64,000 bases of DNA from Microbacterium croceum (GCF_023091245.1 NZ_JAHWXN010000001.1:2542001-2606000); one strand, 5' to 3'. Positions 35,616 through 46,939 are shown, counted from the stretch's first letter. Notes: generated from the sequence alone by a model not told the origin. Numbers and translations: made by a program.

Positions 35616-37084
35616 GCGGAACCGGAGCCGCGCTCAATGCCGAGCGAAGGCGCATCGAGATCGAACGGTCAGCAGAGGAGACCGTCGACATGCTCGTCAT
35701 CGGCGGGGGCATCACCGGCGCCGGGGTCGCGCTCGACGCCGCCGCTCGTGGGCTGCGAGTGACCCTGGTCGAGTCGGAGGATCTCGCGTTCGGCACGAGT
35801 CGATTCAGCTCCAAGCTCGTGCACGGCGGGCTGCGCTATCTTGCGACGGGAGATGTCGCCACCGCGCGAGAGAGCGCGATCGAGCGCCATCAGCTGATGA
35901 CCACGATCGCCCCTCACCTCATCCGTCCGCTGGCCCAGGTGCTCCCGTTCAGCCCGGGCGTGAGCATCAGGCAACGCGCCGCGGGGGCCGTCGGCATGGC
36001 GATGGGCGACCTGCTGCGCCTGCACGCCCGCACTCGTCGCAGCGTGCTCCCCGGCCCGCGGCCCGCGTCCTCCCGCACCATCCTCCGCCTCGCACCGGCT
36101 GTGTCTCCACACGGACTCCGCGGTGGGATGCTCTCGTACGACGGACAGCTCATCGACGACGCCCGCCTGGTCGTGACGGTCGCGAGAACTGCGGCAGCGC
36201 TCGGCGCCCGCGTCTTGACGCGCGTGCGCGCCCTCTCCCTCCGCTCCGACGGCGCGGTGGTCGAGGATGCCATCACGGGCGAGCGGTGGGACATCCGAGC
36301 GCGGAGCGTCGTGAACGCGACCGGTGTGTGGGCGGGCTCCCTCGACGGATCGATCTCCGTACGACCCAGCCGAGGCACGCACATCGTGCTGGATGCCGCC
36401 GACCTCGGCGACCCGCATGCGGCACTCACGATCCCCCTGGAGGGGTCGATCAGCCGCTACATCTTCGCGCTGCCGCAACAGCTCGGCCGCGTGATCGTCG
36501 GGATCACGGACGAGGACGCCCCAGGCCCCATCCCTCGCGTCGCCGCGCCGACGGAGCGCGAGGTCGTGTTCCTCCTCGCCAACCTCAACCGCGTCCTGGC
36601 GGCTCCGATCGGGCGCGAGCAGGTGCGGGGCGCATTCGCGGGGCTCCGACCACTGGTCGACAGCGGCGCCGCATCGACGGCAGATGTGTCTCGCCGTCAT
36701 CTCGTCGCGACGTCGGACGCGGGATTCGTGACCGTGCTCGGCGGCAAGCTGACGACGTATCGCCGCATGGCCGAAGACGCCGTCGATCACATCGTGACCG
36801 AACGCGGCCTCTCGGCGCCCGCGAGTACCACGACGACGCTCCCCCTGGTGCGCGACGGCGACGTGGTCGGCCGTTCACTCCGCGACGACGGGAGCACGTT
36901 CGTGGCCGACGGCATCCCCGTGGCCCGCGCGGCCGTCGAGTTCGCGGTGCGCGAGGAGCTCGCTCTGACGGCAGAGGACGTGCTGGATCGGCGCACGCGA
37001 ATCGGCCTCGTCCCTGACGACCGGGAACGGGCGGCTCCGATCGTCGAGGAGATCGTGGCGGAGACGCTCGACAGTCTGCGCTGA
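35612..37084 (+). CDS. glpD: Glycerol-3-phosphate dehydrogenase (FAD)
   Basis: The 490-residue membrane-associated flavoenzyme oxidises sn-glycerol 3-phosphate to DHAP, passing electrons to quinone. The FAD fold is VIGGGITGAGVALDAAARGLRVTLVE near residue 30, followed by the GlpD hallmark FGTSRFSSKLVHGGLRYL, and GGKLTTYRRMAEDAVD lies near residue 375. The C-terminal domain is shorter than in E. coli GlpD. Translational coupling to the TetR regulator and the divergent AGPS-like gene suggest it supplies DHAP for lipid synthesis rather than only glycerol catabolism. M. tuberculosis glpD1 (Rv2249c) has the same neighbours. Confidence 0.92.
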   Translation: MSGTGAALNAERRRIEIERSAEETVDMLVIGGGITGAGVALDAAARGLRVTLVESEDLAFGTSRFSSKLVHGGLRYLATGDVATARESAIERHQLMTTIAPHLIRPLAQVLPFSPGVSIRQRAAGAVGMAMGDLLRLHARTRRSVLPGPRPASSRTILRLAPAVSPHGLRGGMLSYDGQLIDDARLVVTVARTAAALGARVLTRVRALSLRSDGAVVEDAITGERWDIRARSVVNATGVWAGSLDGSISVRPSRGTHIVLDAADLGDPHAALTIPLEGSISRYIFALPQQLGRVIVGITDEDAPGPIPRVAAPTEREVVFLLANLNRVLAAPIGREQVRGAFAGLRPLVDSGAASTADVSRRHLVATSDAGFVTVLGGKLTTYRRMAEDAVDHIVTERGLSAPASTTTTLPLVRDGDVVGRSLRDDGSTFVADGIPVARAAVEFAVREELALTAEDVLDRRTRIGLVPDDRERAAPIVEEIVAETLDSLR

Positions 37085-37238
37085 CCCCCGTCGGGAATTG
37101 CGCGCGAAGCACGAATCCAGATCGAGTGCACACCGGGGCGGGCGTCACCGCGCGACGTCATCCGTTCGCGGGAGGGCGTCGCACTCCCCAGGACGAGCGC
37201 TCGGTCTGCTGCTCCTCGCCGCATGCAACGGTGTACTG

Positions 37239-37257
37239 TTTTGAACATGTTCGAAAA
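37239..37257. promoter_or_regulatory. Palindromic operator over the start codon of a TetR gene
   Basis: The palindrome GAACATGTTC with TTT/AAA flanks contains the ATG at 37247. A TACTGT -10-like box at 37234-37239 would place transcription start at or beside this ATG. Binding here would block both transcription and translation, so autoregulation by the encoded TetR protein is likely. Confidence 0.6.
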
Positions 37258-37921
37258 TGATGCTCCCGAATCCAAGAGCGCGCGTACGCGCGCACGGATC
37301 AGTGCAGCCGCGATCGATTCGTTCATCGAGCGAGGGTACGCCGACACGACGATGAGGCTCATCGCCGAGAAGGCCGAGGTCTCGGTCAGCAACGCGTACT
37401 ACTACTTCCCCTCCAAGAACCACCTCGTGCAGGACCTGTACGTACGCGTGCAGCGCGAGCATGCCGACGCCGCCCACCGGCTTCTCGCGGAGCAGCGCGG
37501 CCTCGTCGATCGACTGCGTGTCGTGTTCGAGACCGGCCTGTCGGCACTCGTCCCCTATCAGCGCAGCGCCCCGGGTTTCCTCACGGCGATGATCGCACCC
37601 GACTCGCCGATCAACCCGTTGTCCGCAGAGTCCGAGCCGGCGCGCGACATGACCGTGGGGTTGTTCCGCGAGGCCGTCGACGGGGCGCAGCACCGCCTGC
37701 CCGCCGATGTCGCCGATCTGCTGCCTGAGGCGCTGTTCGTGTCGTACCTCGCGCTCGTGCTGCGCTGGACGTACGACGGTTCTCGGGATCAGGAGAAGAC
37801 CAGCCGGATGCTGGATGCCGGACTCCGCCTGCTCGCGATCGCATTGCCCTTCGTCCGGATGCCTGGGGTGCACGCGACGACCCGCGAACTCCTGCGCCTC
37901 GTCACGGAGGTGCGCTCATGA
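37247..37921 (+). CDS. TetR-family transcriptional regulator
   Basis: The 224-residue protein has a TetR helix-turn-helix near the N-terminus (RARISAAAIDSFIERGYADTTMRLIAEKAEVSVSNAYYYFPSK) and a long helical C-terminus with GAPGFLTAMIAPDSPINPLS-like features seen in lipid- or drug-responsive members. I start at ATG 37247, inside the palindrome; an ATG at 37223 is less likely because neither has a ribosome site and 37247 fits a leaderless mRNA. It heads an operon with two membrane proteins, joined by ATGA overlaps, which are its probable targets. Confidence 0.88.
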   Translation: MFENDAPESKSARTRARISAAAIDSFIERGYADTTMRLIAEKAEVSVSNAYYYFPSKNHLVQDLYVRVQREHADAAHRLLAEQRGLVDRLRVVFETGLSALVPYQRSAPGFLTAMIAPDSPINPLSAESEPARDMTVGLFREAVDGAQHRLPADVADLLPEALFVSYLALVLRWTYDGSRDQEKTSRMLDAGLRLLAIALPFVRMPGVHATTRELLRLVTEVRS

Positions 37922-38523
37922 GCGCTTTCGCATCCTCACCGGTGCGCACCCCCGAAAAGCCGATGGCGTTCACGAGCGACGAGCTCCTGCGCGGCGGCAT
38001 CACCGCCTGGATCCTGTTCGTGGTGCTGCTGGTCTGCGGGGAGGCCGTTCCTCTTGCGCTGCTGTTTCAGAGCAGTGCGCTCGAAACGGCCCCAGAGCGC
38101 CTCCTGGGTCTGGTGTTGTTCCTCATGTTGATCGCGCTGGTCGGCAGCATGGTCGCAGCCGTCGTCGTCCCCATCGGGCTCGTGATCGTGCTGCCGATCG
38201 CTCTCGTGTTTCGGCGGATGCGCTCCACCGGAGTGCACCTCGCGGTCTACGCGCTCCTGGGAGCAGCCATCGGCGGCGCCTTTCTTCTCATGTTCCGCGG
38301 TGGGCGTCCTCTCGCCCCGCTCTTCCCGTGGGACTACTTCTTTGTGATCCCGGCGGCATCCGCGGCCCTCGCCATCCCGCTCGCGTGGTGGTGGACCGCC
38401 CGGCGCGCGCTCCGGATCGACGCCGGCCTCCTCACGCCGCGCCCGCCGCGTCCGGATCCCGACGCCGCATACGAGGACCGCGCTGCAGATACCGGCCTCG
38501 GCGACGTCTCGAGGGGATCATGA
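37918..38523 (+). CDS. Membrane protein of unknown function (paralogue 1)
   Basis: The 201-residue protein has about four transmembrane segments (near residues 30-52, 62-95, 103-125 and 138-160) and a proline-rich acidic cytoplasmic tail. The N-terminus (PEKPMAFTSDELLRGGITAW) resembles that of the next protein (PETRMRFTRREFWRGAWSAW), and both have a GxxIGG-type turn in the third segment, so the two arose by tandem duplication. No known family is recognised. It is cotranslated with the TetR regulator. Confidence 0.75.
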   Translation: MSAFASSPVRTPEKPMAFTSDELLRGGITAWILFVVLLVCGEAVPLALLFQSSALETAPERLLGLVLFLMLIALVGSMVAAVVVPIGLVIVLPIALVFRRMRSTGVHLAVYALLGAAIGGAFLLMFRGGRPLAPLFPWDYFFVIPAASAALAIPLAWWWTARRALRIDAGLLTPRPPRPDPDAAYEDRAADTGLGDVSRGS

Positions 38524-39011
38524 CGCACGATCCCGCGGTGGCCTCGACACCGGAGACACGCATGCGCTTCACCCGCCGGGAGTTCTGGCGCGGTGCATGG
38601 AGCGCGTGGGCGATCTTCATGATCATCCTCACCGGTGCGCTGATCGCCATCGGAATCATCCAATCGGGCTATCCCTGGGGCAGCGCCTTCTCATCAGTGC
38701 TGCTGTACCTCCTGTACGGCATTCCGATCGGCGGCGCGACGTCATTGCTCGTGATGCTGGTGGGATCACCGCTCGCGTGGGGGCTCGCCCGCCTGCTCGC
38801 TGCGACCGATCACCTCGTCGTCCACCTGCTCGCCTTCGCCGGGTTGGGAGCCGGCATCGGTGCCGCGGTGGTGGGAACCGGGATCATCGGGCAACCGCCC
38901 GCACCATACGTCGCCGTGGTCAGCGTCGCCTGCGCACTCTCCGTCGCCGGCGGCTGGTACGGGACGTTCCGGTGTTCCCGGCGCGAGGAGTGGCCTCGCC
39001 ACGCCCGGTGA
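38520..39011 (+). CDS. Membrane protein of unknown function (paralogue 2)
   Basis: The 163-residue protein has four transmembrane segments (about residues 28-50, 58-85, 93-120 and 125-148) and ends in a short basic tail. It is a diverged paralogue of the previous protein, sharing the FTxxExxRGxxxAW N-terminal motif. ATGA overlap couples it to that gene, and it ends six bases from the convergent dxs stop. The pair may form a heteromeric membrane complex under TetR control; this is inference. Confidence 0.75.
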   Translation: MTHDPAVASTPETRMRFTRREFWRGAWSAWAIFMIILTGALIAIGIIQSGYPWGSAFSSVLLYLLYGIPIGGATSLLVMLVGSPLAWGLARLLAATDHLVVHLLAFAGLGAGIGAAVVGTGIIGQPPAPYVAVVSVACALSVAGGWYGTFRCSRREEWPRHAR

Positions 39012-39017
39012 CGCGGT

Positions 39018-40958
39018 TCAGGAGCGCTCGTGGAGCGGAAGGTCGATCGCTCCGGTCTCCCCCGCATTCCGGGCGAACGGGATTCGCGTGCCCAGCACCT
39101 GGGCCACGATGTCCTGCGCGATCTTCGGCGCCGTCAGACCGGCATCCTCGAGGATCTGCTCCCGCGACGCGTGGTCGATGAACTCATCCGGCAGCCCGAG
39201 CTCGTCCACCGCCGTGTCGATACCTGCTTCGCGGAGGACCTGACGCACGCGCGTGCCGATGCCGCCGACACGGATGCCGTCTTCGAGAGTGATCACCAGG
39301 CGGTGCCGTGCAGCCAGCTCCGTGACCGACGGCTGCACCGGGATCGCCCACCGCGGGTCGATCACGGTCGCGCCGATGCCCTGCGCCCGCAGGCGCTCGG
39401 CCACATCCATCGCCAACGTCGCGAACGGCCCGATGGCGACGATCAGCACATCCTCGGACTCGCCGCGGGCGAGAACGTCCACGCCATCGTGAAGCCGCTC
39501 GATCGCGGGTAGATCCTCGGCGACAGCGCCCTTGGGGAAGCGGATCACGGTCGGCGCATCATCGACCGCGACAGCCTCATCCAGCGCTTCGGTGAGACGC
39601 GCACCGTCGCGCGGAGCGGCGATCCGGATGTGCGGAACGATCTGCAGCATCGCGAGGTCCCACATGCCGTGGTGGCTCGGGCCGTCCGGCCCGGTCACTC
39701 CGGCACGGTCCAGCACGAAGGTCACGCCAGCACGGTGCAGAGCGACGTCCATCAGCACCTGGTCGAACGCGCGGCCCATGAACGTCGCGTAGACCGCGAC
39801 GATGGGGTGCAGACCCCCGAACGCGAGACCGGCTGCTGAAGCCACCGCATGCTGCTCGGCGATTCCGACGTCGTACACCCGGTCAGGGAACCGCTCGGCG
39901 AAGCGCGCGAGTCCGGTCGGACGCAGCATGGCCGCCGTCATCGCGATCACGTCATCGCGACGTCCTCCGACGTCCACGAGCGCATCCGAGAACACATCGG
40001 TCCAGCCACGACCGCCCGAAGACAGGGTCTCCCCCGTGACCGGGTCGATGCGTCCGACCGCGTGGAACTGATCCGCGTCATCGTCGCGAGCCGGCTGGTA
40101 GCCGCGGCCCTTCTCGGTGATCGCGTGCACGATGACCGGTGCCCCGTACGACTTCGCGAGCTCGAGCGTCTCGAGGAGTGCCGGGAGATCATGCCCGTCG
40201 ACCGGGCCGAGGTACTTGATGTCGAGGTTGGAGTACAGGGCTTCGTTGTTGGTGAAGCGCGAGAGGAAGCCGTGCGTGCCGCCGCGCACACCGCGGAAGA
40301 CCGCCCGACCCACGGGACCGAACGCGCGGAACAGCCGATCGGACTTGTGGTGCAGATCCTTGTAGGCCGCCGCCGTGCGCACGCGGTTCAGGTACCGTGA
40401 CATGCCGCCGATCGTCGGAGCGTAGGAGCGTCCGTTGTCGTTGACCACGATGACCAGGTTGCGGTCGTTGTCATCGGAGATGTTGTTCAGCGCTTCCCAC
40501 GTCATGCCGCCCGTGAGCGCGCCGTCGCCGACGACCGCGACCACATGGCGGTCCCCTCGCCCGGTCGCGGTGAGCGCGCGCGAGACGCCGTCCGCCCAGC
40601 TCAGGGAACTGGAGGCGTGAGACGACTCGACCACGTCGTGAGGGCTCTCGCTGCGCTGCGGGTAGCCGGCGAGTCCGCCACGAACGCGCAGGTCGGAGAA
40701 GTCCTGACGGCCCGTGAGGAGCTTGTGCACGTAGGACTGGTGCCCCGTGTCGAAGATGAAGGGGTCATCGGGAGAGGAGAAGACCCGGTGCAGCGCGATC
40801 GTGAGCTCGACCACGCCGAGGTTGGGGCCGAGGTGACCGCCGGTGCGAGAGACGTTCTCCACCAGGAACTCGCGGATCTCTGCGGCGAGTTCCACCAGTT
40901 GATCCGCGGACAGGGCGTCCAGATCACGGGGTCCTGAGATGCTCGGAAGAATGGGCAT
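39018..40958 (-). CDS. dxs: 1-deoxy-D-xylulose-5-phosphate synthase
   Basis: The 646-residue thiamine-diphosphate enzyme condenses pyruvate and glyceraldehyde 3-phosphate, the first step of the MEP isoprenoid pathway. Landmarks are HLGPNLGVVELTIALH near residue 42, FDTGHQSYVHKLLTGR, the ThDP/Mg motif GDGALTGGMTWEALNN near residue 145, GPVDGHD near residue 255 and the transketolase pyrimidine domain with YDVGIAEQHAVASAAGLA. The ATG follows GAGGAGG. A TAGGAT -10-like box lies about 60 bp upstream on the minus strand. Confidence 0.96.
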   Translation of the reverse strand: MPILPSISGPRDLDALSADQLVELAAEIREFLVENVSRTGGHLGPNLGVVELTIALHRVFSSPDDPFIFDTGHQSYVHKLLTGRQDFSDLRVRGGLAGYPQRSESPHDVVESSHASSSLSWADGVSRALTATGRGDRHVVAVVGDGALTGGMTWEALNNISDDNDRNLVIVVNDNGRSYAPTIGGMSRYLNRVRTAAAYKDLHHKSDRLFRAFGPVGRAVFRGVRGGTHGFLSRFTNNEALYSNLDIKYLGPVDGHDLPALLETLELAKSYGAPVIVHAITEKGRGYQPARDDDADQFHAVGRIDPVTGETLSSGGRGWTDVFSDALVDVGGRRDDVIAMTAAMLRPTGLARFAERFPDRVYDVGIAEQHAVASAAGLAFGGLHPIVAVYATFMGRAFDQVLMDVALHRAGVTFVLDRAGVTGPDGPSHHGMWDLAMLQIVPHIRIAAPRDGARLTEALDEAVAVDDAPTVIRFPKGAVAEDLPAIERLHDGVDVLARGESEDVLIVAIGPFATLAMDVAERLRAQGIGATVIDPRWAIPVQPSVTELAARHRLVITLEDGIRVGGIGTRVRQVLREAGIDTAVDELGLPDEFIDHASREQILEDAGLTAPKIAQDIVAQVLGTRIPFARNAGETGAIDLPLHERS

Positions 40959-41069
40959 CTGCGCCTCCTCACAGGCTCCGTAGATGCGCTCGCGTGGGGT
41001 GCGGACGCCGTGACGATCCTATCGCGCTCCTCCGTGAATCCTCGGAGAGGAAGGGAGCCTTGACACGAC

Positions 41070-41104
41070 GAAAGGGGCCCGGGATGATGTCCCGGGCCCC
41101 TTTC
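41070..41104 (-). terminator. Intrinsic terminator of acn
   Basis: A perfect 14-bp stem GAAAGGGGCCCGGG/CCCGGGCCCCTTTC with a 7-base loop starts 10 bases after the acn stop on the minus strand and ends in CTTTC. Confidence 0.85.
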
Positions 41105-41114
41105 GAGCGTTGCG

Positions 41115-43949
<2,835 letters not shown>

Positions 43950-44074
43950 GATTCCGTCTCCTTCTGATCTGATGGAAGCGACAGGCGGTTCCATCTTGCT
44001 CGCCGCGGAGGTCCTGCGGCTAGCAAGGCGGACCTAACCAGTCTGCGCCTTTCCAGCCCGCGGCAGAAGCCTGC

Positions 44075-44100
44075 GATTTATCTTGATATCAAGATAAATC
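44075..44100. promoter_or_regulatory. Perfect 26-bp palindrome upstream of acn
   Basis: The half GATTTATCTTGAT is followed directly by its exact reverse complement. It is AT-rich in a GC-rich background and lies three bases from the DUF3159 stop, 126 bp upstream of the acn start. The TATCTTGAT-ATCAAGATA core looks like a MarR-family site; TamR, a MarR protein, controls aconitase in Streptomyces coelicolor. Confidence 0.7.
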
Positions 44101-44102
44101 TA

Positions 44103-44846
44103 TCACGCCGCAGGAGCGTCCTCGTGCGCAGGCGCGCGGGGATACAGCGCGCGCACGACCAACCAGGTCACCGCGATCAGCGGAGCGAACAGCGGCAGCC
44201 CCATGATCAGCTTCAGGGTGCCGAGCAGCGACGTCGCCTGCTCGGTGCCAGCGAGGTACAGCGGCAACTGAACCGCGAGTCGTGCGTAGAAGAGGATCGC
44301 CCAGGCGATGCCGAGCCACAGGAACGCACGACGCTTCCGCCGGTCGGCTCGCCATGCTGTGCCCTCTCCCATCAGGAATCCGACCGCGAGACCGATCAGG
44401 GACCAGCCGATCAGTGCCGACACGAGCATCGCCGTGCCATATGCAGCGTTCGTGATCAGCCCGGGAACGAAGTTGTCCTGCGCGCGACCGGTGAACAGCG
44501 CCAGAGCGGCCGCGGCGGCCGCAGCCGCCAGACCGCCGAGAGCTGCGGACGGCGGAGACTTCTGCACCAGGCGGATGACCGTGAACACTGCGGCGAGCCC
44601 GACGGATACGCCGAGCGCGAGGATGAGCGGTTCCGGCTGCAGCGTGAAGAGCACGACGAACGCGAGGCTCGGCAGCACCGACTCGAGGATCCCGCGCCAC
44701 CCGCCGATCGCCGACCAGACGACCTTGTGCGTGCTGCCGTGGTCGGCAGGGTCGAGCCCGGCACGACGTGCCGCGCCGCCGAGCGCCGCGCCGAAGACCT
44801 CGGACGCGCTCTGCTCTCGTTCGGCGCCGGGCTCGGGGGCGCTCAC
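44103..44846 (-). CDS. DUF3159 membrane protein
   Basis: The 247-residue integral membrane protein has about six transmembrane segments and the DUF3159 pattern: GAALGGAARRAGLDPADHGSTHKVVWSAIGGWRGILESVLPSLAFVVLF at the start and SLIGLAVGFLMGEGTAWR in the middle. Function is unknown. It is confined to actinobacteria and often stands beside DUF3710 and dut, as here. ATGA overlap with the DUF3710 gene shows cotranslation. Confidence 0.9.
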   Translation of the reverse strand: MSAPEPGAEREQSASEVFGAALGGAARRAGLDPADHGSTHKVVWSAIGGWRGILESVLPSLAFVVLFTLQPEPLILALGVSVGLAAVFTVIRLVQKSPPSAALGGLAAAAAAAALALFTGRAQDNFVPGLITNAAYGTAMLVSALIGWSLIGLAVGFLMGEGTAWRADRRKRRAFLWLGIAWAILFYARLAVQLPLYLAGTEQATSLLGTLKLIMGLPLFAPLIAVTWLVVRALYPRAPAHEDAPAA

Positions 44847-45430
44847 GCGGATCCCGGCGTGGCCGGCATCTTCAGAGGAATAAGGTCCCGCGGGGGCATG
44901 GGTGAACCGCCACGTACCACGACGATCGAACGGAACAGCTCTTCGACCTTCTCCGCCGCGTCGGGGTCGGATGCCGCAGCACCGCCGATCACGCCACGCA
45001 GGAACCAGCGAGGACCGTCGATGCCGATGAAACGCGCCAGACGCAGCCCTGATCCTTCGCTCGCCGTGGCGGGCACCTCGGCGAGCAGCTCCTTGCCGAG
45101 CGTGCCTTCGCGCTCTTCGACACGTCCGCCCTGTGCGCGCACCTGGTCACGCAGCTGCACACGCGTCTCGTCCCACAGTCCGCCGGACCGAGGAGCAGCG
45201 AAGGGCTGTACCTGGAGCGAGGAGTCCGCGTAGTCGAGGCCGACGGCGACGATGCGCTTGGACTGCTCCTCGACCTCGAGGCGCAGGTTGAGTCCCTCAC
45301 GCGGAAGGATCTTGATGCCACCGAGATCGATGTACGGACGAACCGGGTTCGCCTCGGAATCGTCGAAGGGTCCGTCGGTCGCACGGTTCAGCGGTGCGGA
45401 CTTCGGGGGGTTGGGGGTGTTGTCAGTCAT
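44843..45430 (-). CDS. DUF3710 family protein
   Basis: The 195-residue soluble protein has the DUF3710 pattern: ANPVRPYIDLGGIKILPREGLNLRLEVEE near residue 30 and LLAEVPATASEGSGLRLARFIGIDGPRWFLRGVIGG near residue 115. Its function is unknown; the M. tuberculosis relative (Rv2696c) sits next to dut. I use ATG 45430, which overlaps the dut stop by 8 bp, over a start 13 codons upstream inside dut. Confidence 0.9.
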   Translation of the reverse strand: MTDNTPNPPKSAPLNRATDGPFDDSEANPVRPYIDLGGIKILPREGLNLRLEVEEQSKRIVAVGLDYADSSLQVQPFAAPRSGGLWDETRVQLRDQVRAQGGRVEEREGTLGKELLAEVPATASEGSGLRLARFIGIDGPRWFLRGVIGGAAASDPDAAEKVEELFRSIVVVRGGSPMPPRDLIPLKMPATPGSA

Positions 45431-45875
45431 TGTTCTTCCCTGCCTGATAGCCGGTGGATCCGAATCCACCTTCGCCGCGCACGCTGTCCGGCAGCTCTTC
45501 GACCGGGATGAACGTGGCTCGTGTCACGGGCATGACGATCAGCTGCGCGATGCGGTCGCCGACGGCCACATCGTACGCGCTATGGATGTCGGTGTTGATC
45601 AGACTCACCTTGATCTCACCGCGGTAACCGGCGTCGACGGTTCCCGGGGAGTTGACGATCGAGATACCGTGCTTGGCGGCGAGACCGCTGCGCGGGACCA
45701 CGAAGGCGGCGTATCCCTCTGGCAGAGCGATACGCACGCCGGTCGCCACCAGCGCCCGCTCGCCCGGTGCGAGATGCACGGCCTCCGCCGCCACCAGGTC
45801 GGCACCGGCATCGCCCGGGTGGGCGTATCCGGGGACCACAGAGGCGATAATGGGGACATCAACGGAATCGGTCAC
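45423..45875 (-). CDS. dut: dUTP diphosphatase
   Basis: The 150-residue trimeric dUTPase hydrolyses dUTP to dUMP and pyrophosphate, keeping uracil out of DNA. The motifs are HPGDAGADLVA near residue 19, VVPRSGLAAKHGISIVNSPGTVDAGYRGEIKVSLIN at 59-94, DRIAQLIV near residue 106 and the C-terminal GEGGFGSTG. All five conserved motifs are present. GTG start. It heads the dut-DUF3710-DUF3159 operon and is divergent from the DUF3093 gene with almost no gap. Confidence 0.95.
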   Translation of the reverse strand: MTDSVDVPIIASVVPGYAHPGDAGADLVAAEAVHLAPGERALVATGVRIALPEGYAAFVVPRSGLAAKHGISIVNSPGTVDAGYRGEIKVSLINTDIHSAYDVAVGDRIAQLIVMPVTRATFIPVEELPDSVRGEGGFGSTGYQAGKNND

Positions 45876-45887
45876 CCCATGAGGCTA

Positions 45888-46352
45888 ATGCAGAACCCCA
45901 CGACAGACGCACGTACGCAGTACCGCGAGCGACTCGCCCCGAGCCTGCGGCTCCTGGTGACGGTCGCCCTGGCCGGACCGATGGTGTCGCTGATCTTCGT
46001 CCCCGTCGGATCCACGGTCGCGCTGGTGGTCGGCGCCGCGGTCTCTGCGGTGCTGGTCACCCTCTTCGTGGTCGCGACCCCGATCGTATCCGTCGAGGGA
46101 ACGGTGCTGCGAGCAGGGAGAGCGCACATCGACACGACGCACCTCGGCGAGCCCATCGTGCTGACCGCGGAGGAAGCACGGGAGGCCCGCGGCCCCGGGC
46201 TTCCTGCACGAGGCTGGCACCTCATCCGCGGCGGCATCGACGGCGTCGTGGTCGTGCCGAACATCGATCCGGCCGACCCCGTCGTGTCCTGGACGATCTC
46301 TTCGCGGACGCCCGACCGCCTCGCCGCCGCGATCCGCGCGTCGCGGTCCTGA
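45888..46352 (+). CDS. DUF3093 membrane-associated protein
   Basis: The 154-residue protein begins MQNPTTDARTQYRERLAPSLR, then has two hydrophobic segments (about residues 21-60) and a C-terminal soluble part ending PADPVVSWTISSRTPDRLAAAI, the DUF3093 signature. Function is unknown; the M. tuberculosis relative (Rv2698) also faces dut. An ATG at 45879 would add three residues. The starts of this gene and dut are only 12 bp apart, so at least one must be leaderless or have its promoter inside the other gene. Confidence 0.85.
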   Translation: MQNPTTDARTQYRERLAPSLRLLVTVALAGPMVSLIFVPVGSTVALVVGAAVSAVLVTLFVVATPIVSVEGTVLRAGRAHIDTTHLGEPIVLTAEEAREARGPGLPARGWHLIRGGIDGVVVVPNIDPADPVVSWTISSRTPDRLAAAIRASRS

Positions 46353-46395
46353 CCGCCCGGCCACGGTCACCGCGCGATCGAAGCCGGAAATGACG

Positions 46396-46427
46396 ACGCG
46401 CCCCTGACCGGATGGTCGGGGGCGCGT
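46396..46427. terminator. Bidirectional terminator between DUF3093 and DUF4193 genes
   Basis: The stem ACGCGCCCCTGACC/GGTCGGGGGCGCGT (one bulged position) with a GGAT loop lies between two convergent stops. Confidence 0.75.
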
Positions 46428-46447
46428 TGCGGTTCGCTTGCGCGTGC

Positions 46448-46741
46448 TCAGGCAGCGCACTCCTTGCAGATGGGGCCGGAGGCGTCCTCGTGATCGAGCT
46501 GCGAGCGGTGCTTCACGAGGAAGCAGCTCATGCAGGTGAACTCGTCCTGCTGCGCAGGCAGCACGACGACATCGAGCTCGAGGTCGGACAGATCGGCGCC
46601 TGGGAGGTCGAAGCTCGACGGGTTGTCGGAATCCTCGTCCCCGCTGGAGCCGGAGAGCTTGTCCGGCACACGCTCCTTGAGCGCTTCGATCGACTCGGAG
46701 TCGTCTTCACTCTTTCGGGGAGCGTCGTAATCGGTTGCCAT
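46448..46741 (-). CDS. DUF4193 zinc-ribbon protein
   Basis: The 97-residue acidic protein starts MATDYDAPRK, has a Glu/Asp-rich middle and ends with two Cys pairs (FTCMSCFLVKHRSQL and ICKECAA), a probable zinc site. This is the actinobacterial DUF4193 family (Rv2699c in M. tuberculosis). Its role is unknown. I use ATG 46741 because it gives the family N-terminus; a longer frame to 46762 does not. Confidence 0.9.
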   Translation of the reverse strand: MATDYDAPRKSEDDSESIEALKERVPDKLSGSSGDEDSDNPSSFDLPGADLSDLELDVVVLPAQQDEFTCMSCFLVKHRSQLDHEDASGPICKECAA

Positions 46742-46939
46742 GCGGTAGATCTCCACTTTCATGGTACGAGTGGGTGGTTCGCCGTCGGGTATTCGGCGGC
46801 CATAGTTTGCACGACCTCAGAGCAATAAGCAAATGCCGGAGCGTGCGACAGAGCAAACTCGCGGCACGCCCAGAGTATTCCCGGCCGCGAGGGCACTCGC
46901 GTGACACCATGAACGCACACCCATCAGAGGGGCATTCGC

